From assembly GCA_027494055.1 (NCBI GenBank), contig JAOSJO010000001.1:911005-975004 (forward strand): DNA of 64,000 nucleotides, in the 5' to 3' direction. The stretch's first letter is position 1. Each line of letters starts with the position of its first letter. Shown here piece after piece: positions 44,641 through 54,473 of the stretch. The notes under the pieces were generated by a model. It saw nothing but the letters and a program-made list of their open reading frames with translations. It had not been told where the DNA came from and did no database searches. This stretch comes from Anaerolineae bacterium. Lineage in GTDB: Bacteria; Chloroflexota; Anaerolineae; Aggregatilineales; JAFGMM01. A program made the translations under genes and the position numbers.

Positions 44641-45399
44641 TTACCCCATCACCATGCCACCGTCCACCGAGAGCACCTGCCCGGTGATGTAGCCTGCTTC
44701 CTCGGCGCAGAAGAAGGCGACCGCATACGCCACGTCCTCAACCTCGGCCCACCGGCCCATCGGGATGGCCGCATTGAGCTGCGCCATCGCGCTCTCACCC
44801 ACCTGTTGCGGCAGGTTGCGCGTCAGGTCGGTGAGGACGAAGCCGGGCGCGACCGCGTTGACCGTGATGTTGCGGCTGGCGACCTCGCGCGCGAGCGCCT
44901 TGGTGAACCCGATCAGGCCGGCTTTGCTGGCGCTGTAGTTGGTCTGGCCCGCCTGCCCGGCGATGCCGCTCACGCTTGCCATGTTGACGATGCGCCCGTA
45001 GCGCTGGCGCATCATGGGGCGGACGGCGGCCTTGGCGCAGTTCCACGCGCTCTTGAGGTTGACGCGCATGATAAGGTCCCATTCGTCTTCCGCCATGCGG
45101 ATGATGAGGTTGTCCCGCGTGGTGCCCGCGTTGTTGACCAGGATGTCGAGCTTGCCGCAGGCGTCCACGATCTCTTTGATCATCGCCTCGGCCTGGGCGA
45201 AGTCGCTCACGTCGGCGGCGGCGCACACGGCGACGCTGCCGACCGCCTCCACCGCCTGGATGGTGCTTTCGCAGTTGTTGCCGGTCAGGTCGTTGATCGC
45301 AACGGTCGCGCCGCGCCGCGCCAGTTCGAGCGCCACCGCGCGCCCGATGCCCTTCCCCGCGCCGGTCACGAGCGCCACGCGCCCGCTTAAGTCTGACAT
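44641..45399 (-). CDS. fabG: 3-oxoacyl-ACP reductase (SDR family)
   Basis: NADPH-dependent reductase of fatty-acid elongation, 252 residues. The Rossmann motif is VTGAGKGIGRAVA (residues about 11-23), followed by DILVNNAGTTRDNLI, the catalytic Ser in NMASVSGIAGQAGQTNYSAS with Tyr and Lys of YSASK (YxxxK), and the end GYITGQVLSVDGGMVMG. The start MSDLSGR has GGAGG 6 nt upstream; an ATG at 45465 in frame is not needed. It heads the operon running to the cPGS-like gene. Assignment within SDRs to FabG is good but related enzymes cannot be excluded. Confidence 0.9.
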   Translation of the reverse strand: MSDLSGRVALVTGAGKGIGRAVALELARRGATVAINDLTGNNCESTIQAVEAVGSVAVCAAADVSDFAQAEAMIKEIVDACGKLDILVNNAGTTRDNLIIRMAEDEWDLIMRVNLKSAWNCAKAAVRPMMRQRYGRIVNMASVSGIAGQAGQTNYSASKAGLIGFTKALAREVASRNITVNAVAPGFVLTDLTRNLPQQVGESAMAQLNAAIPMGRWAEVEDVAYAVAFFCAEEAGYITGQVLSVDGGMVMG

Positions 45400-45483
45400 G
45401 GCCGTCCTCCCTTGTCGGTCAGGTGCAAGTGCACCTAATGATAGCCGCGCGAAGCATGGTGTCAAGGCGCGGCGGGGAGAGCG

Positions 45484-46257
45484 CTATCCCAGGTTGGCGA
45501 AGGGGTCGTAGCCAGGTTCGCGCGGGCGGAGGAAGTCGGCGAACCAGTCCAGGTTTGTGGGCAGTTGGTTGAGCGTGCGCGCCGCGTCCTGCAACTGCCG
45601 GAAGAGCGGGAGGCGGGTCAGTGGCTCGGTCCCCTTGGAGAGCACGTTGAGCGTCCGGGCCATCAGGATTGGCTCGGTGCGGAAGCGCGTGCCGGGGCCT
45701 TCGCAGAACTGGTGCGCGCGAATCAGGTGGATAATCATCGACCCGGCGGTGAAGCCGAAGCCGTTTTCCATGTTGAGCACTGCGAATTCCGCGCCGCTGT
45801 AGACCGGCACGCCGGAGATGTTCTTCAGCGGGTTGCGGCACCCCCAGGGGCATTCCTGGATGTCGAGCGCGACGCGCTCAAAGAGCAGGTAGCGCGGCTC
45901 GACGAGGTAGACGAACATGTCCAGCAGCACATCGGGCACCTTCGTGACGCCGATGACCTCCAGGCCCACGCGGGTCTCGTGGGCGTCGAGGCGTTCCTTC
46001 GGGCTTTTCAGGAACCTTTCCAGCGCGCTGCCCAAAGCCTCCCAGGTGAGGCCGTGCGCGGCAATCAGCGCGTCGTCCTCGGCGCGCACCTTGTTGAGGC
46101 GCTGGCCGGGCAACAGGAACCCGTCGGGCGAGGCGCCGCTGAAGTTATCGTCTGGCGCGATGGCGTTCGCCGAGAGCGGGTAGAGCCGCCCCTCAAGTTG
46201 TTCGAGGGTGAGGCCGTAGGCCTCATCGCGCGGGTCGAGGGTGTCAACGCCGGTCAT
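45484..46257 (-). CDS. Hypothetical protein, 257 aa
   Basis: Not recognised. A soluble, intact protein starting MTGVDTLDPRDEAYGLTLEQ, with alpha-beta content, a Cys pair IQECPWGCRNPLKNISG (CPWGC), the segment FAVLNMENGFGFTAGSMIIH and an end LPTNLDWFADFLRPREP. The CPWGC pair, one Cys in AHQFCEGPG and two His could bind a metal, but I see no known motif. It lies 84 bp upstream of fabG on the same strand and may be expressed with it. Confidence 0.65.
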   Translation of the reverse strand: MTGVDTLDPRDEAYGLTLEQLEGRLYPLSANAIAPDDNFSGASPDGFLLPGQRLNKVRAEDDALIAAHGLTWEALGSALERFLKSPKERLDAHETRVGLEVIGVTKVPDVLLDMFVYLVEPRYLLFERVALDIQECPWGCRNPLKNISGVPVYSGAEFAVLNMENGFGFTAGSMIIHLIRAHQFCEGPGTRFRTEPILMARTLNVLSKGTEPLTRLPLFRQLQDAARTLNQLPTNLDWFADFLRPREPGYDPFANLG

Positions 46258-46678
46258 CGTCCATCATCCCCACCGAGCTGCATTGGCAGCCTGCCGATGC
46301 TTCATCAAGCATACATCAACTGTGGCGCTTTGGAAAATCGCGGCGCGCGCGTTGCCGCCCCGCGCGCGGCCATCCCCCTGGCAGAACGTGACAACATGCA
46401 AAGGCAGCGCTGCTAACCGTCACTGTGCAGGCGCGTCGCGGTGTGTTCCAATTTGGCGCGTGATAGGGTAAATTCTACCCAAAAGGGGCATCCGCACATC
46501 GGCAAGCCGCCAGGACGCGCGCGAGACGCGCGTTAAGCGCGTGTCAACGCCGCGAAAGTGTGTTAAACTTGCCGCTATTGCCCAGCGCCCTGCTGGGCTA
46601 TTTGTGGCGTCTACTGCCGGGGCGAGGCTCCGTGCGTTCAGAACGATGGGCATCAACATTTAAGGAGTGAACCAACCA
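46258..46678. other. Long leader/intergenic region upstream of ppdK (421 bp)
   Basis: No gene supported. The second half carries several inverted repeats: CGCGCG-AGA-CGCGCG and ACGCGC-GTTAA-GCGCGT near 46515-46540, then GCCCAGC-GCCCT-GCTGGGC at 46580-46598. I see no convincing -35/-10 pair; TTAAAC near 46563 is the best -10 candidate. The ribosome site AAGGAG is at 46662. Confidence 0.4.
46580..46598 (+). other. Hairpin in the ppdK leader
   Basis: GCCCAGC and GCTGGGC, a perfect 7-bp stem with loop GCCCT, followed by TATTTGT. It could be an attenuator or only local structure; there is no true U-run. Confidence 0.35.
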
Positions 46679-49390
46679 ATGTCCGAGAAATGGGTCTACC
46701 TCTTCGAAGAAGTTGACAAGGCTGAGGCTGTCGCCGGCTCCTGGGATGGCGTCCGGGCGCTGTTGGGCGGCAAAGGCGCCAACCTCGCCGAGATGACACG
46801 CATCGGCGTACCGGTGCCGCCGGGTTTCATCATCACCACCCGCGCGTGCATCCAGTACCAGCATGAGGGCGCGACGTTCCTCGACAAAATCTGGCATGAT
46901 GTCGAAGCCGCAATGGCCGAAACCGAGAAGAAGACCGGCAAGAAGTTCGGCGACCCCAAGAACCCGTTGCTGGTGTCGGTGCGGTCGGGCGCGAAGTTCT
47001 CTATGCCCGGCATGATGGACACCGTGCTCAACGTCGGCCTGAACGACGCAGTGGCCGCCGGCTTGGCCGGACTGACCGGCGATCAGCGCTTCGTCTACGA
47101 CGCCTACCGCCGCCTGGTGCAGATGTTCGGTTCGGTGGTGATGGACATCGAGGACGAAGCCTTCGAGGATTACCTCACCGAGCTTAAGGAAAAGAAGGGC
47201 TACAAGTCCGATACCGAACTGACCGCCGAGGAATGGAAGCAGGTTACGGCCAAGTTCAAGGAAATCTTCAAGGCGCACACCGGGCGCGAGTTCCCCAGCG
47301 AGGCCAGCGAGCAGCTCAAGCTCGCCGCCGAGGCGGTGTTCAAGAGCTGGAACGGCAAGCGCGCCATTGACTACCGCAACGCCGCCGGCATCTCGCACGA
47401 CCTGGGCACTGCGGTCAACGTGCAGACGATGGTCTTCGGCAACATGGGCGACAATTCTGGCACGGGCGTGGCCTTCACGCGCAACCCCGCCACCGGCGAG
47501 CGGGTCCTCTATGGCGACTACCTCATCAACGCCCAGGGCGAGGACGTGGTGGCCGGCATCCGCAACACCTCGCCGATTGCCCAGTTGGGCGAGGAACTGC
47601 CCGAAGCCTTTAAGGAATTCACCGGCATCACCGAGCAGCTTGAGAAGCACTACCGCGAGATGCAGGACGTGGAGTTCACCATCGAGCGGGGCAAGCTGTG
47701 GATGCTCCAGACGCGCGACGGCAAGCGCACCGCGCGCTCGACCATCCGTATCGCGGTGGAGATGGCCGAAGAGGGCCTGATCACGCGCGAGCAGGCGGTG
47801 ATGCGCGTCAAGCCGGCGGACGTGGACCAGCTTCTGCATCCGCAGTTCGACATTGCGGCCAAGAAGGACGCCGTCGATCAGGGCAAGGTGCTGGCGGTCG
47901 GCGTGAACGCCTCGCCGGGCGCTGCGGTGGGCGTTGCCGCCTTCGACGCCGACCTCGCCGAGGAGTGGGGCAAGGCCGGCAAGGATGTCATCATGGTGCG
48001 CCCTGAGACCAAGCCCGACGACGTGCACGGCATGTTGGCCGCCAAGGGCATCCTCACCAGCCGTGGCGGCGCGACCAGCCACGCGGCGGTGGTTGCGCGC
48101 CAGTTCGGCATTCCCTGTGTCAGTGGCGCGGAAGCGCTGAAGATCGACGTCAACAAGCGCCAGCTTTCGGTGAACAACGTTGTCATCAAAGAGGGCGAGG
48201 TGATCTCCATCGACGGCGGCACCGGCGAGGTGTTCCCTGGCGCGATGCCCACCGTCGCGCCGGACTTCGAGAAGGAAGAGTACCTCCGCACGCTGCTAGA
48301 GTGGGCGGATGGGTTCAAGCGCCTGGGCGTGCGCGCCAACGCCGACTACCCGCACGACGCGCGCCGCGCACGCAGCTACGGCGCGAAGGGCATCGGCCTG
48401 ACCCGCACCGAGCACATGTTCTTCGAGCAGGAGCGCCTGCCCATCGTGCAGAAGATGATCCTCTCCGAGCCGGGCAGCGCCGAAGAGCAGAAGTACCTGG
48501 ATCAACTGCTGCCCTTCCAGCGTAGCGACTTCTACGGCGTGCTCAAGGCGATGGAAGGCCTGCCGGTTATCATCCGCCTGATCGACCCGCCGCTGCACGA
48601 GTTCCTCCCCAGCCGTGACGAACTGGTGGCCGAGGTGGCGGAACTGCGCGTGACCGGCAAGGACCCGCAGCGGCTTCATGAGGCCGAGGCCATGCTGTCC
48701 GAGGTCGAGAAGCTGCACGAGGCGAACCCGATGCTCGGCCTGCGCGGGGTGCGCCTGGGCATCATGCGCCCGGCGATCAACAAGATGCAGGTGCGCGCTA
48801 TCTTCGAGGCCGCGTGCGACCTGAAGAAGGAAGGCGTCGATGTCTACCCGGAGGTCATGATCCCGGTGACGGCCAACTCCAACGAGCTGAAGGTCATGCG
48901 CGAGTTGCTCGAAGGGGTGGTCAAGCAGGTCTTCGCGGAGAAGGGCGTCGAAGTCCATTACATGTTCGGCACGATGATCGAACTGCCGCGCGCGTGCATC
49001 GTCGCGGACGAGATGGCCGAGTACGCCGAGTTCTTCTCCTACGGTACCAACGACCTCACCCAGACCACCTACGGCATCAGCCGCGACGACGCCGAGGGCA
49101 AGTTCCTGCTCGACTACGTGGAGCGGGGCCTGCTGCCGGCGAACCCGTTCCAGGTGCTCGACCGCGACGGCGTCGGCTACCTGGTCAAGCTGGGCGTCGA
49201 GCGGGGCCGCAAGACCCGCGCCGACCTGGAAGTCGGCATCTGCGGCGAGCACGGCGGCGACCCAAGCAGCGTCGAGTTCTGCCACGAGGCTGGCCTGGAC
49301 TACGTGAGCTGCTCGCCGTTCCGCGTCCCGATCGCGCGGCTCGCGGCGGCGCACGCGGCCCTGAAAGAGCGGGGCGTGACCGCCAAGTAA
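46679..49390 (+). CDS. ppdK: Pyruvate, phosphate dikinase
   Basis: Converts pyruvate, ATP and phosphate to PEP, AMP and PPi (reversible), supporting gluconeogenesis or PPi-linked glycolysis. 903 residues in the usual three domains: ATP-grasp N-domain (GGKGANLAEMTRIGVPVPPG, SVRSGAKFSMPGMMDTVLN), central swivelling domain with the phospho-His in GILTSRGGATSHAAVVARQ (about residue 466), and C-terminal PEP/pyruvate barrel (RLIDPPLHEFLPSRDEL, FSYGTNDLTQTTYGISRDDA, and the general-acid Cys in VGICGEHGGDPSSVEFC, about 855). The ATG has AAGGAG 11 nt upstream; the GTG at 46667 overlaps that site. The frame is intact over 2.7 kb. Confidence 0.97.
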   Translation: MSEKWVYLFEEVDKAEAVAGSWDGVRALLGGKGANLAEMTRIGVPVPPGFIITTRACIQYQHEGATFLDKIWHDVEAAMAETEKKTGKKFGDPKNPLLVSVRSGAKFSMPGMMDTVLNVGLNDAVAAGLAGLTGDQRFVYDAYRRLVQMFGSVVMDIEDEAFEDYLTELKEKKGYKSDTELTAEEWKQVTAKFKEIFKAHTGREFPSEASEQLKLAAEAVFKSWNGKRAIDYRNAAGISHDLGTAVNVQTMVFGNMGDNSGTGVAFTRNPATGERVLYGDYLINAQGEDVVAGIRNTSPIAQLGEELPEAFKEFTGITEQLEKHYREMQDVEFTIERGKLWMLQTRDGKRTARSTIRIAVEMAEEGLITREQAVMRVKPADVDQLLHPQFDIAAKKDAVDQGKVLAVGVNASPGAAVGVAAFDADLAEEWGKAGKDVIMVRPETKPDDVHGMLAAKGILTSRGGATSHAAVVARQFGIPCVSGAEALKIDVNKRQLSVNNVVIKEGEVISIDGGTGEVFPGAMPTVAPDFEKEEYLRTLLEWADGFKRLGVRANADYPHDARRARSYGAKGIGLTRTEHMFFEQERLPIVQKMILSEPGSAEEQKYLDQLLPFQRSDFYGVLKAMEGLPVIIRLIDPPLHEFLPSRDELVAEVAELRVTGKDPQRLHEAEAMLSEVEKLHEANPMLGLRGVRLGIMRPAINKMQVRAIFEAACDLKKEGVDVYPEVMIPVTANSNELKVMRELLEGVVKQVFAEKGVEVHYMFGTMIELPRACIVADEMAEYAEFFSYGTNDLTQTTYGISRDDAEGKFLLDYVERGLLPANPFQVLDRDGVGYLVKLGVERGRKTRADLEVGICGEHGGDPSSVEFCHEAGLDYVSCSPFRVPIARLAAAHAALKERGVTAK

Positions 49391-49412
49391 TCGGATCTGC
49401 GAAAGGTTCATG

Positions 49413-49433
49413 GGGCGGGTCTGAGACCCGCCC
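49413..49433. terminator. Palindrome after ppdK, possible terminator
   Basis: GGGCGGGTC-TGA-GACCCGCCC, a perfect 9-bp stem 22 bp after the ppdK stop, with no U-run. It could be a Rho-assisted terminator or one of the dispersed palindromes of this genome. Confidence 0.5.
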
Positions 49434-49461
49434 TCTGCTGTTCTCGGTAGGGGGCGACGCC

Positions 49462-50538
49462 GTGAGCATTCAGGTCTGCTTCACCGACGAGGATTGGGCG
49501 CGCCACGAGCGCAACTGGACGGCGTGGTGGGAGGGCGAACTCGAACGCCCGCTGGTCGTCATGACCAGCATAGCGGACGGCGTCCCTTACGTGGAAGAAG
49601 CGATCTTCTTCCCGCTGGAGATGCCCGCCGAGCAGGTGATCGATCATTACCAGACCTGGCTGGAGGCCAAACAATTCTTTGGCGACTCCTGGCCGAAGTG
49701 GCTGCCCGCCTTCGGACCCGGCATCATCGCAGGCTTCATCGGCGCCGAGATCGTCTGTGCGCCGGATACCGTCTGGTTCCGCCCTGTCGAAGAGACACCA
49801 ATCCACGACATGCGCCTGACCTACGACCCCGAAAACGTCTGGTGGCGGCGCGTGCAGGAGGTCACCCGGACAGCGGTTGCGCGCTGGGGGGACCGCGTGT
49901 CGGTGGCGCATACATCTCTTGGCGACAACCTGGACATTGTCGCCTCGCTGCGCGACACGCAACGGCTCCTCATCGATTTGTGCGATGCGCCCGATGAAGT
50001 GGCGCGGCTGGCCGATGAGGTCACCCGGCTATGGCTGCGCTTCTATGCCGAACTCGACGCGATCATCCAGCCGGCGGGCCGGGGCACGACGCCCTGGGCG
50101 CCGATCTGGTCGCCGGGGCGCTGCTACATGCTCCAGTGCGACTTCTCGTACATGATCTCGCCGGCCATGTTTGAGCGCTTCGTCCTGCCTGGCCTGGCCG
50201 CCTGCTGCGATTACCTGGACCATCCCTTCTATCACATGGATGGCAAAGGGCAGATCCCTCACCTGGATATGCTGCTTTCACTGGAACGGCTGCGCGGAAT
50301 CCAGTGGGTTCCTGGCGACGGCAGCCCGCTGCCGGAAGCGTGGCTGCCGCTGCTCAAGCGCATCCGCGACGCGGGCAAGCTGTGCCAGCTTGGCGTGTCG
50401 CCTGAAGGCGCGCGCAAGATCGTCCGCGCGCTCGGTGGGCGCGGCTTTGCGTTCTTCATCGAGAACTACAACTTCAAGACGGCGGCGGCGGCGACGGACT
50501 TCCTGCGCGCCCTCGCTGCCGAGGATGCGAACACCTGA
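49462..50538 (+). CDS. Uroporphyrinogen decarboxylase-fold protein (URO-D superfamily)
   Basis: A 358-residue protein with a URO-D/MtaA-type TIM barrel. It shows WPKWLPAFGPGIIAGFIGAE, RVSVAHTSLGDNLDIVASLR, YMISPAMFERFVLPGLAACC, HMDGKGQIPHLDMLLSLERL and GIQWVPGDGSPLPEAWLPLL. The family includes haem enzymes and corrinoid methyltransferase partners. The N-terminal Arg and Asp needed for true HemE activity are not evident, so a methyltransferase-like or unknown role is more likely. GTG start with a G-rich site upstream. The next gene, mutL, begins 64 bp later. Confidence 0.75.
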   Translation: MSIQVCFTDEDWARHERNWTAWWEGELERPLVVMTSIADGVPYVEEAIFFPLEMPAEQVIDHYQTWLEAKQFFGDSWPKWLPAFGPGIIAGFIGAEIVCAPDTVWFRPVEETPIHDMRLTYDPENVWWRRVQEVTRTAVARWGDRVSVAHTSLGDNLDIVASLRDTQRLLIDLCDAPDEVARLADEVTRLWLRFYAELDAIIQPAGRGTTPWAPIWSPGRCYMLQCDFSYMISPAMFERFVLPGLAACCDYLDHPFYHMDGKGQIPHLDMLLSLERLRGIQWVPGDGSPLPEAWLPLLKRIRDAGKLCQLGVSPEGARKIVRALGGRGFAFFIENYNFKTAAAATDFLRALAAEDANT

Positions 50539-50555
50539 TCGACGGCGGGCGCTGT

Positions 50556-50585
50556 TTGCGGTAAACTTGGCGTGGCGTACATAAT
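50556..50585 (+). promoter_or_regulatory. Candidate promoter of mutL
   Basis: TTGCGG and CATAAT with an 18-nt spacer; -10 matches 5 of 6, -35 matches only the TTG core. The ATG at 50603 follows 17 nt after the -10. Confidence 0.4.
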
Positions 50586-50602
50586 GTTGTACAGAGTCAA
50601 CC

Positions 50603-52396
50603 ATGTCGATCCACGTTCTCCCTGAAAGCGTCGTCGCCAAGATCGCCGCCGGCGAGGTTATCGAGCGGCCGGCCTCGGTTGTCAAGGAGCTGGTCGAAAA
50701 CGCCATCGACGCTGGCGCGACGAGTGTCGCCATCGACGCAGAGGGTGGGGGCCGTCGCCTGATTCGCGTCGCCGACGACGGGTGCGGCATCCCCGCCGCC
50801 GAAGCCGAGCTGGCGTTCACCCGCCACGCAACGAGCAAGTTGCAGACCGCCGACGACCTGGACGCGATTGGCACGCTCGGCTTTCGCGGCGAGGCGCTCG
50901 CCTCCATCGCGGCGGTGAGCCAGGTGGCGCTCACCACGCGCGCCCGTGACGAGGCCGCCGGCGTCACGGTGCGCGTGCACGGAGGGCGGGTCGTGGGGCG
51001 TAACGCGGTCGGCGCGCCGGCCGGGACGCTCATCACGGTCGAGAACCTGTTTTACAACGTCCCCGCCCGGCTCAAGTTCCTCAAGAAGGACAGCACCGAG
51101 CGCCGCCACATCGACACGATGGTGACGCGCTACGCGATGGCCTACCCCGCGACGCGGTTTGTCCTCACCCAGGATGGCCGTGAGGTCTTCCGCGCCAACG
51201 GCGGCGGCAAGCTCGACGACGTGCTCGTGGCGGCCTACGGCGTGGACGATTTCAGGCAGATGCTCCCGGTCGATGCGCCGCCGCGCACCGACCGCCCAGA
51301 CCTGCCGCCGGTCCGCGTCGCCGGGTTTACGGCAGCGCCGTCGCTCAACCGCGCCAACCGCGCGCACATCACCCTGTTCGTGAACGGGCGTCCGATCCAG
51401 GACGCGAGCCTGACTTACGCGGTCGTGCAGGCCTACCATACGCTGCTGCCCTCCGGGCGCTATCCCGTCGCCGTGCTGATGATCGAGATGCCCCGGACAC
51501 GGTCGATGTGAACGTGCACCCGACCAAGGCGGAGGTCCGCTTCCGCAACCCCGACGCGGTCTTTGCGGCGGTGCAGCGCGCCGTGCGCGCCGCCGTGCTC
51601 GACCAGGCCCCGGTGACCGCCGTCACGTCGCGCGCGTTTACCGGTGGGCCGCAACCCTGGGCCGGCGACGCACTTACGCCCCGGCGGGCGCTGCCCTCTG
51701 CAGAGGCCCAGATGCCGATGGGGCTGCCCCTGTCTGAGCCGGGCCAGCACGCCGGCTCTGCCGACCTCGCGGACGCCGCGCCGGTCGATGCGGTTGCGCC
51801 GGGTGGCCGCCGGCGCACGCTGCCGATGCTGCGCGTGATCGGGCAGGTGGGCGCGAGCTACATCGTCGCGGAGGGGCCGGCGGGCCTGTACCTGGTGGAC
51901 CAGCACGCCGCGCACGAGCGCATCATGTTCGAGCAGTTCATGGCCGAACGCGCCGCGCAGGGCGCGGTCGCACAGCAGGCGTTGAATGGCGTCACGGTAG
52001 ACCTGGGGCGGGGCGGGGCGGCGCTGGTCGCGGAGAACCTGGAGGCGCTGGCGTCGATTGGCTTCGTGCTGGAGCCGTTCGGCGGCAGCACGTACCTGAT
52101 CCGCGCGGTGCCGGACATCCTCGCCGATCAGGACCCGGTGGAGGCGCTGCGCGTCATCGTCAACGACCTGGAGGCCGAGGCCGCGCCGGGGGAGGCCACG
52201 GTCGAGGCGCGGATGGCCGCCCGCGCCTGCAAGACCGCCGCTATCAAGGCCGGACAGGTGCTTTCACACGCCGAGATGCAGGCGCTGATCCGCCAATCTT
52301 GAGTTCTGCGCCAACCCGCACACATGCCCCCATGGCCGCCCGACGATGATCCACATCACCGCCGCGCAGTTGGCGAAGGAGTTTGGCCGCGAGTAA
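50603..52396 (+). CDS. mutL: DNA mismatch repair protein MutL, two frameshifts
   Basis: Mismatch-repair ATPase and nicking endonuclease of about 598 residues. The GHKL N-domain has IAAGEVIERPASVVKELVEN (catalytic Glu), DDGCGIP and GFRGEALASIAAVS. The linker is Pro/Ala-rich. The C-domain has the endonuclease motif DQHAAHERIMFE (fits DQHAx2Ex4E, about residue 432), ACKTAAIKAGQ and CPHGRP, so it is the nicking type found in bacteria without MutH. Breaks lie near 51492 (MIEMP/PDTVDVNVHPTKAEV) and near 52297. After the second the end reads RQLEFCANPHTCPHGRPTMI to a TAA at 52394; without that correction the CPHGRP motif would be lost. Confidence 0.95.
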
Positions 52397-52425
52397 GCGC
52401 GTCCGGCGCGCCGGGCTGCGAATGG

Positions 52426-54215
52426 CTACTGGTTTCCCCAGGTGAAGGTGCGCGCCTCGAAGTGCGCGCCACTGACCACGTCTGACGCCTCGCCTTCCCG
52501 CACCACGACCACCGTCCACGCGAACGTGTGCGCCTCTCCGTCGTCAACTTCCGTCTGCGACGGCGGGAGCGTGGTCTGGTTGGCGCGGGTGGACAGCTCG
52601 TAGATTCGGCCCGTCGTCTGGTCCTCGACGTGGACGAGGTAGCTCTCGTCGGGCGCGAGCACACCGATGGGCACCCAGCGAAGCGTCACCGGCTGGTCGG
52701 CGCTGAAGCGCGCGCCGTCCGCCGGGCTGAGGAGCGTGGGCGCGTGGGGGTGGGGGTTGCGGTGGGCGTCTCGCTGCCGCTCGGCGTCGGCGAGAGCGTG
52801 GGGGTGTAGGTGGCTGCGGGGATCAGGAGCTTCTGGTCCACGAAAAGCGCCGGGTTGCACCCCGGACCGCCGCCGGGGTTGGAGAAGTTGCAGGAAGACC
52901 AGTTAACCTGCGGGTTGAGCGTGGCGAGCATCGCCACGTCTGAGTTGGCGCTGAGCGCGATGCTGATGGGCGTGTCGCCCGACTGCACGACATACTCCTG
53001 GGCGAAGATCGTCGGCGTTGCGGAGGGCGTGGTCTCAGCCGGCGCGGCCGGCGCGTCGCCCAGCGCGCTCAGCGCGAGCGCGACGCGCGTGCTGGTGGGC
53101 AAGGGGGCGGGCGTCTCGCTCGGTGGCGGCGGCGGGGCCGTGTCTGCGACCTCGCCCGGCGGCTCCGGCGTGGGTTGGACCGCCGTCGGCGCGGCGGCGA
53201 CCTCGGTCGGGGCCGGGATTGCGCCGGTCTCGCCGGTTTCACCGGTCTCGCCGCTCTCGGCGGGCGGTTCGTCGGGGGGCGCGCCGCCAACCGGCGTCGG
53301 CCACGGCACGCAGATCTCCCCGCCGGGCGGCGGCAGAATGTCCGCGCTGGTCAGGTCGTTGAGCGCGACCACCGTCGGCGCGACGATGTCCCACTGGTCG
53401 TGCCCGCAGCGCCCGATGATCTGGATGAGGCCGTCGCCTTCCTGAATCGCCACGCAGCAGTTCTCCGGCGTGGGCGTTTGCGTCTCGGTGGGCGTGGCCG
53501 TCGGCTCGCTTGTCGCCGTCTCGGTCGGGGTCTCGGTGGGCGTCGCGGTCTCGGAGGGCAGCGGGGCGAGCGTGTTCGTGGGCGTCGAGGTCGGCGCGGC
53601 GGGCGCGGCCGGCGTCGAGATGCCAGCCCCGGCCAGGATCGCCAGGATAATCAGGATGATGGCGGCGACGACGATCCCGGCGACAATGGGACGCCACGAC
53701 AGCGGCGGCATGCCGCCCTCGTCATCGTAGTAGGCGTCGTCGTCGTCAGGCGGCTCGCCCGGCGGGCCGTAGCCATACTCATACGGCTCCGGCTCCATCG
53801 GCGGCTGCTCGGCCAGCGCCACGTCTTCCACAGGGGCGCGCGGCTTGGTGTCTTCTTCGGTGATGGGCGGCTCTTCGATCCCCGCCGGCTGCGAGAACGG
53901 GGCCGACGTGCCATGCGGCGGCGTCGGCGGGCCTGACGTGGGGGTGCGCTGTGGCGGCGCTGTCGCTTCGGGGGCGGGCGCTTCAGCTTCTCTCTTTGCT
54001 TCTGCCGGCGCAGCAGGCTCCGGCGCGGCAGGAGCCGGCTGGTCCTTTGGCCTTGGGATCGGGGTGGGCCGGCTTTCCGGGCCGGCGTGCCACAGCAGCT
54101 CGTCGAGGTCTGCGCCGCAGGTCGGGCACAGGTGCGCCCCCAGCTTAACCGACGTGCTGCAGATTGGGCACCGGAACGTGCCGGGCGGTTCCTGTTCTGG
54201 GGTTGGTTGAGTCAT
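52426..54215 (-). CDS. Zinc-ribbon membrane protein with extracytoplasmic LysM and C-terminal beta domain, one frameshift
   Basis: About 595 residues. N-terminal zinc ribbon TFRCPICSTSVKLGAHLCPT/CGAD (CPIC, CPTC), an acidic Pro-rich cytoplasmic linker, one helix (SWRPIVAGIVVAAIILIILA, about 180), then long Thr/Pro/Glu spacers (TPTETPTETATSEPTATPTE). The outer part contains a Cys-rich segment (ENCCVAIQEGDG, GRCGHDQWDIV, a degenerate LysM) and a LysM-like unit YVVQSGDTPISIALSANSDV, then, across a break near 52742, an Ig-like domain (PADGARFSADQPVTLRWVPI). It suggests a cell-wall-facing sensor or anchor with a cytoplasmic ribbon. It has an extended -10 promoter. Confidence 0.7.
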
Positions 54216-54271
54216 ATCGCCTCATGCTTTTTGCACATACAGCGCGCAAGTTCCCCCTCAGGGCCGGAAGA

Positions 54272-54280
54272 ATTATACCA
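54272..54280 (-). promoter_or_regulatory. Extended -10 promoter of the zinc-ribbon/LysM gene
   Basis: On the minus strand TGGTATAAT (54280-54272), full -10 consensus with TGn. The -35 area (TAGGAT at 17 nt) is poor. The start codon follows 56 nt downstream. Confidence 0.6.
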
Positions 54281-54473
54281 GGCCACCGCGAAAAATCCTA
54301 TGTCGGGGCGGCACAGGCAGGGCAGTCGCTCCACACGATTTTGTGGTTGATAAAGAACCTCCCACCTGAGACTCCCATCGGGTGTGGCGGCATGGCTCAG
54401 GATTGGGCACTATAGCCCACTTCCAGGCGCTCCACACTGTACGGTGTTGGCGCCGCCGAAATCGACCGCGACT

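Noticed and set aside
46598-48082. A 494-codon minus-strand frame inside ppdK
   Set aside because: Shadow of the ppdK reading frame; translation is low-complexity Val/His/Leu/Arg.
50578-50593. GTACA-TAATGT-TGTAC as an operator before mutL
   Set aside because: Only 5-bp arms and no linked regulator; too short to support.
53200-53600. Thr/Pro/Glu and GETGETG repeats
   Set aside because: Low-complexity protein spacer in the zinc-ribbon/LysM protein, not a DNA repeat or CRISPR array. No CRISPR-like array was seen anywhere.
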